Translations under genes and position numbers: made by a program
Source: an uncultured Lachnospiraceae bacterium
GTDB taxonomy: Bacteria; Bacillota; Clostridia; Lachnospirales; Lachnospiraceae
Length of the DNA: 33,190 nt
Assembly (NCBI GenBank): GCA_902797015.1
Contig: CADBRG010000216.1
Coordinates: 1 to 33,190, forward strand
Reading direction: 5' to 3'
The notes under the pieces: model-generated
Databases searched by the model: none
What the model was told of the DNA's origin: nothing
Seen by the model: only the letters and a program-made list of their open reading frames with translations
Shown: positions 33,113-33,190 of the stretch, piece after piece
Layout: each line of letters starts with the position of its first letter
Position numbering within the stretch: the stretch's first letter is position 1

Positions 33113-33156
33113 TACCCCCAAGTAGGACAATGAAATATAAAACCTACTTGGGGGTA
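33113..33156. repeat. 14-bp hairpin at the start of the insertion sequence
   Basis: TACCCCCAAGTAGG (33113-33126) and CCTACTTGGGGGTA (33143-33156) are exact inverted copies with a 16-nt loop. The right arm holds the only G-rich ribosome binding site candidate (TGGGGG) for the transposase start at 33162, so read-through transcripts would hide it. It may also stop incoming transcription. Confidence 0.75.
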
Positions 33157-33161
33157 TTTCT

Positions 33162-33190
33162 ATGTCCAGAAAAAGTAAGATTGATCCTGA
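33162..33190 (+). CDS. Transposase OrfA N-terminus (partial, off the right edge)
   Basis: The first nine codons read MSRKSKIDP and continue past the window. A short basic start followed by helix-turn-helix sequence is usual for IS3-family OrfA. Nothing more can be said from nine residues; the assignment depends on the insertion-sequence end just upstream. Confidence 0.55.

Larger units (their letters stand above)
33105..33190 (+). mobile_element. Left end of an IS3-family (IS150-like) insertion sequence, cut by window edge
   Basis: From TG at 33105 the sequence TGATATGCTACCCCCAAGTA then GGACAATG matches the style of IS150-group terminal repeats (TGnnnTGnCCCC...AGTTGGACA). It is followed at once by an open frame beginning MSRKSKIDP, as in IS3-family OrfA proteins. 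The right end and most of the transposase lie outside the window. The family call rests on recognition of the end and start pattern only. Confidence 0.7.

Overview
The window reads like a chromosome segment of an anaerobic Clostridia member, most likely Lachnospiraceae or a close relative. That is an inference from the anaerobic (cbi) cobalamin genes, the Bce-type peptide-resistance module, strong AGGAGG ribosome binding sites, UroD-like methyltransferases and the style of the accessory genes. No 16S gene or other taxonomic marker is present.

Layout. (1) 1-1000: the 3' end of a probable mobilisation (relaxase-like) gene, then a repeat-rich gap. (2) 1001-5562: a BceRS-BceAB-type module (OmpR response regulator, small histidine kinase, ABC ATPase, FtsX-like permease) with a perfect TTACA-N4-TGTAA box before the transporter. 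The ATPase gene is split by a single-base frameshift in an A6 run. (3) 5678-8600: a scrambled accessory island. It holds a minus-strand DUF4417 fragment, a frameshifted toxin-like tail and an immunity-like gene. An AAA/DUF4143 ATPase gene follows, between two 127-bp direct repeats, and then a tRNA-like, attachment-site-like stretch with tandem 12-mers. (4) 8663-13875: a two-TM potassium channel and two paralogous YhgE/Pip membrane proteins, probably one operon, ending in a strong hairpin shared with a convergent small gene. (5) 14403-26051: a D-2-hydroxyacid dehydrogenase gene followed by cobalamin genes cbiD, cbiG, a fused cbiJ-cbiE-cbiT, cbiA, a cobU-like gene, cobS, a second cobU-like gene and cbiB. 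An AlbA/Schlafen-type regulator gene with its own promoter sits between cbiG and cbiJET. (6) 26114-31709: a homocysteine methyltransferase fused to a truncated pterin-binding-like domain, then two UroD-family methyltransferase-like genes, each next to a LysR regulator, with a small membrane-protein gene between them. (7) 31710-33190: gene remnants, a second LysR gene, and the left end of an IS3-family (IS150-like) insertion sequence running off the window.

How it fits together. CbiD, CbiG, CbiJ, CbiE and CbiT are ring-contraction and methylation steps of the oxygen-independent route. CbiA amidates, CbiB attaches the aminopropanol arm, and CobU and CobS assemble the nucleotide loop. Other required enzymes (such as CbiC, CbiF, CbiH, CbiL, CbiP, CobD-type decarboxylase and CobT) are not in this window. 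The downstream homocysteine- and UroD-type methyltransferases are of families that commonly use corrinoid cofactors, so the cluster links making B12 with using it; no corrinoid-binding protein is encoded here. The observations most worth a second look are the two CobU paralogues with complementary losses of signature motifs, the regulator inserted inside the cobalamin operon, the half pterin domain on the methyltransferase, and two separate one-base losses in A runs, which may be assembly errors.
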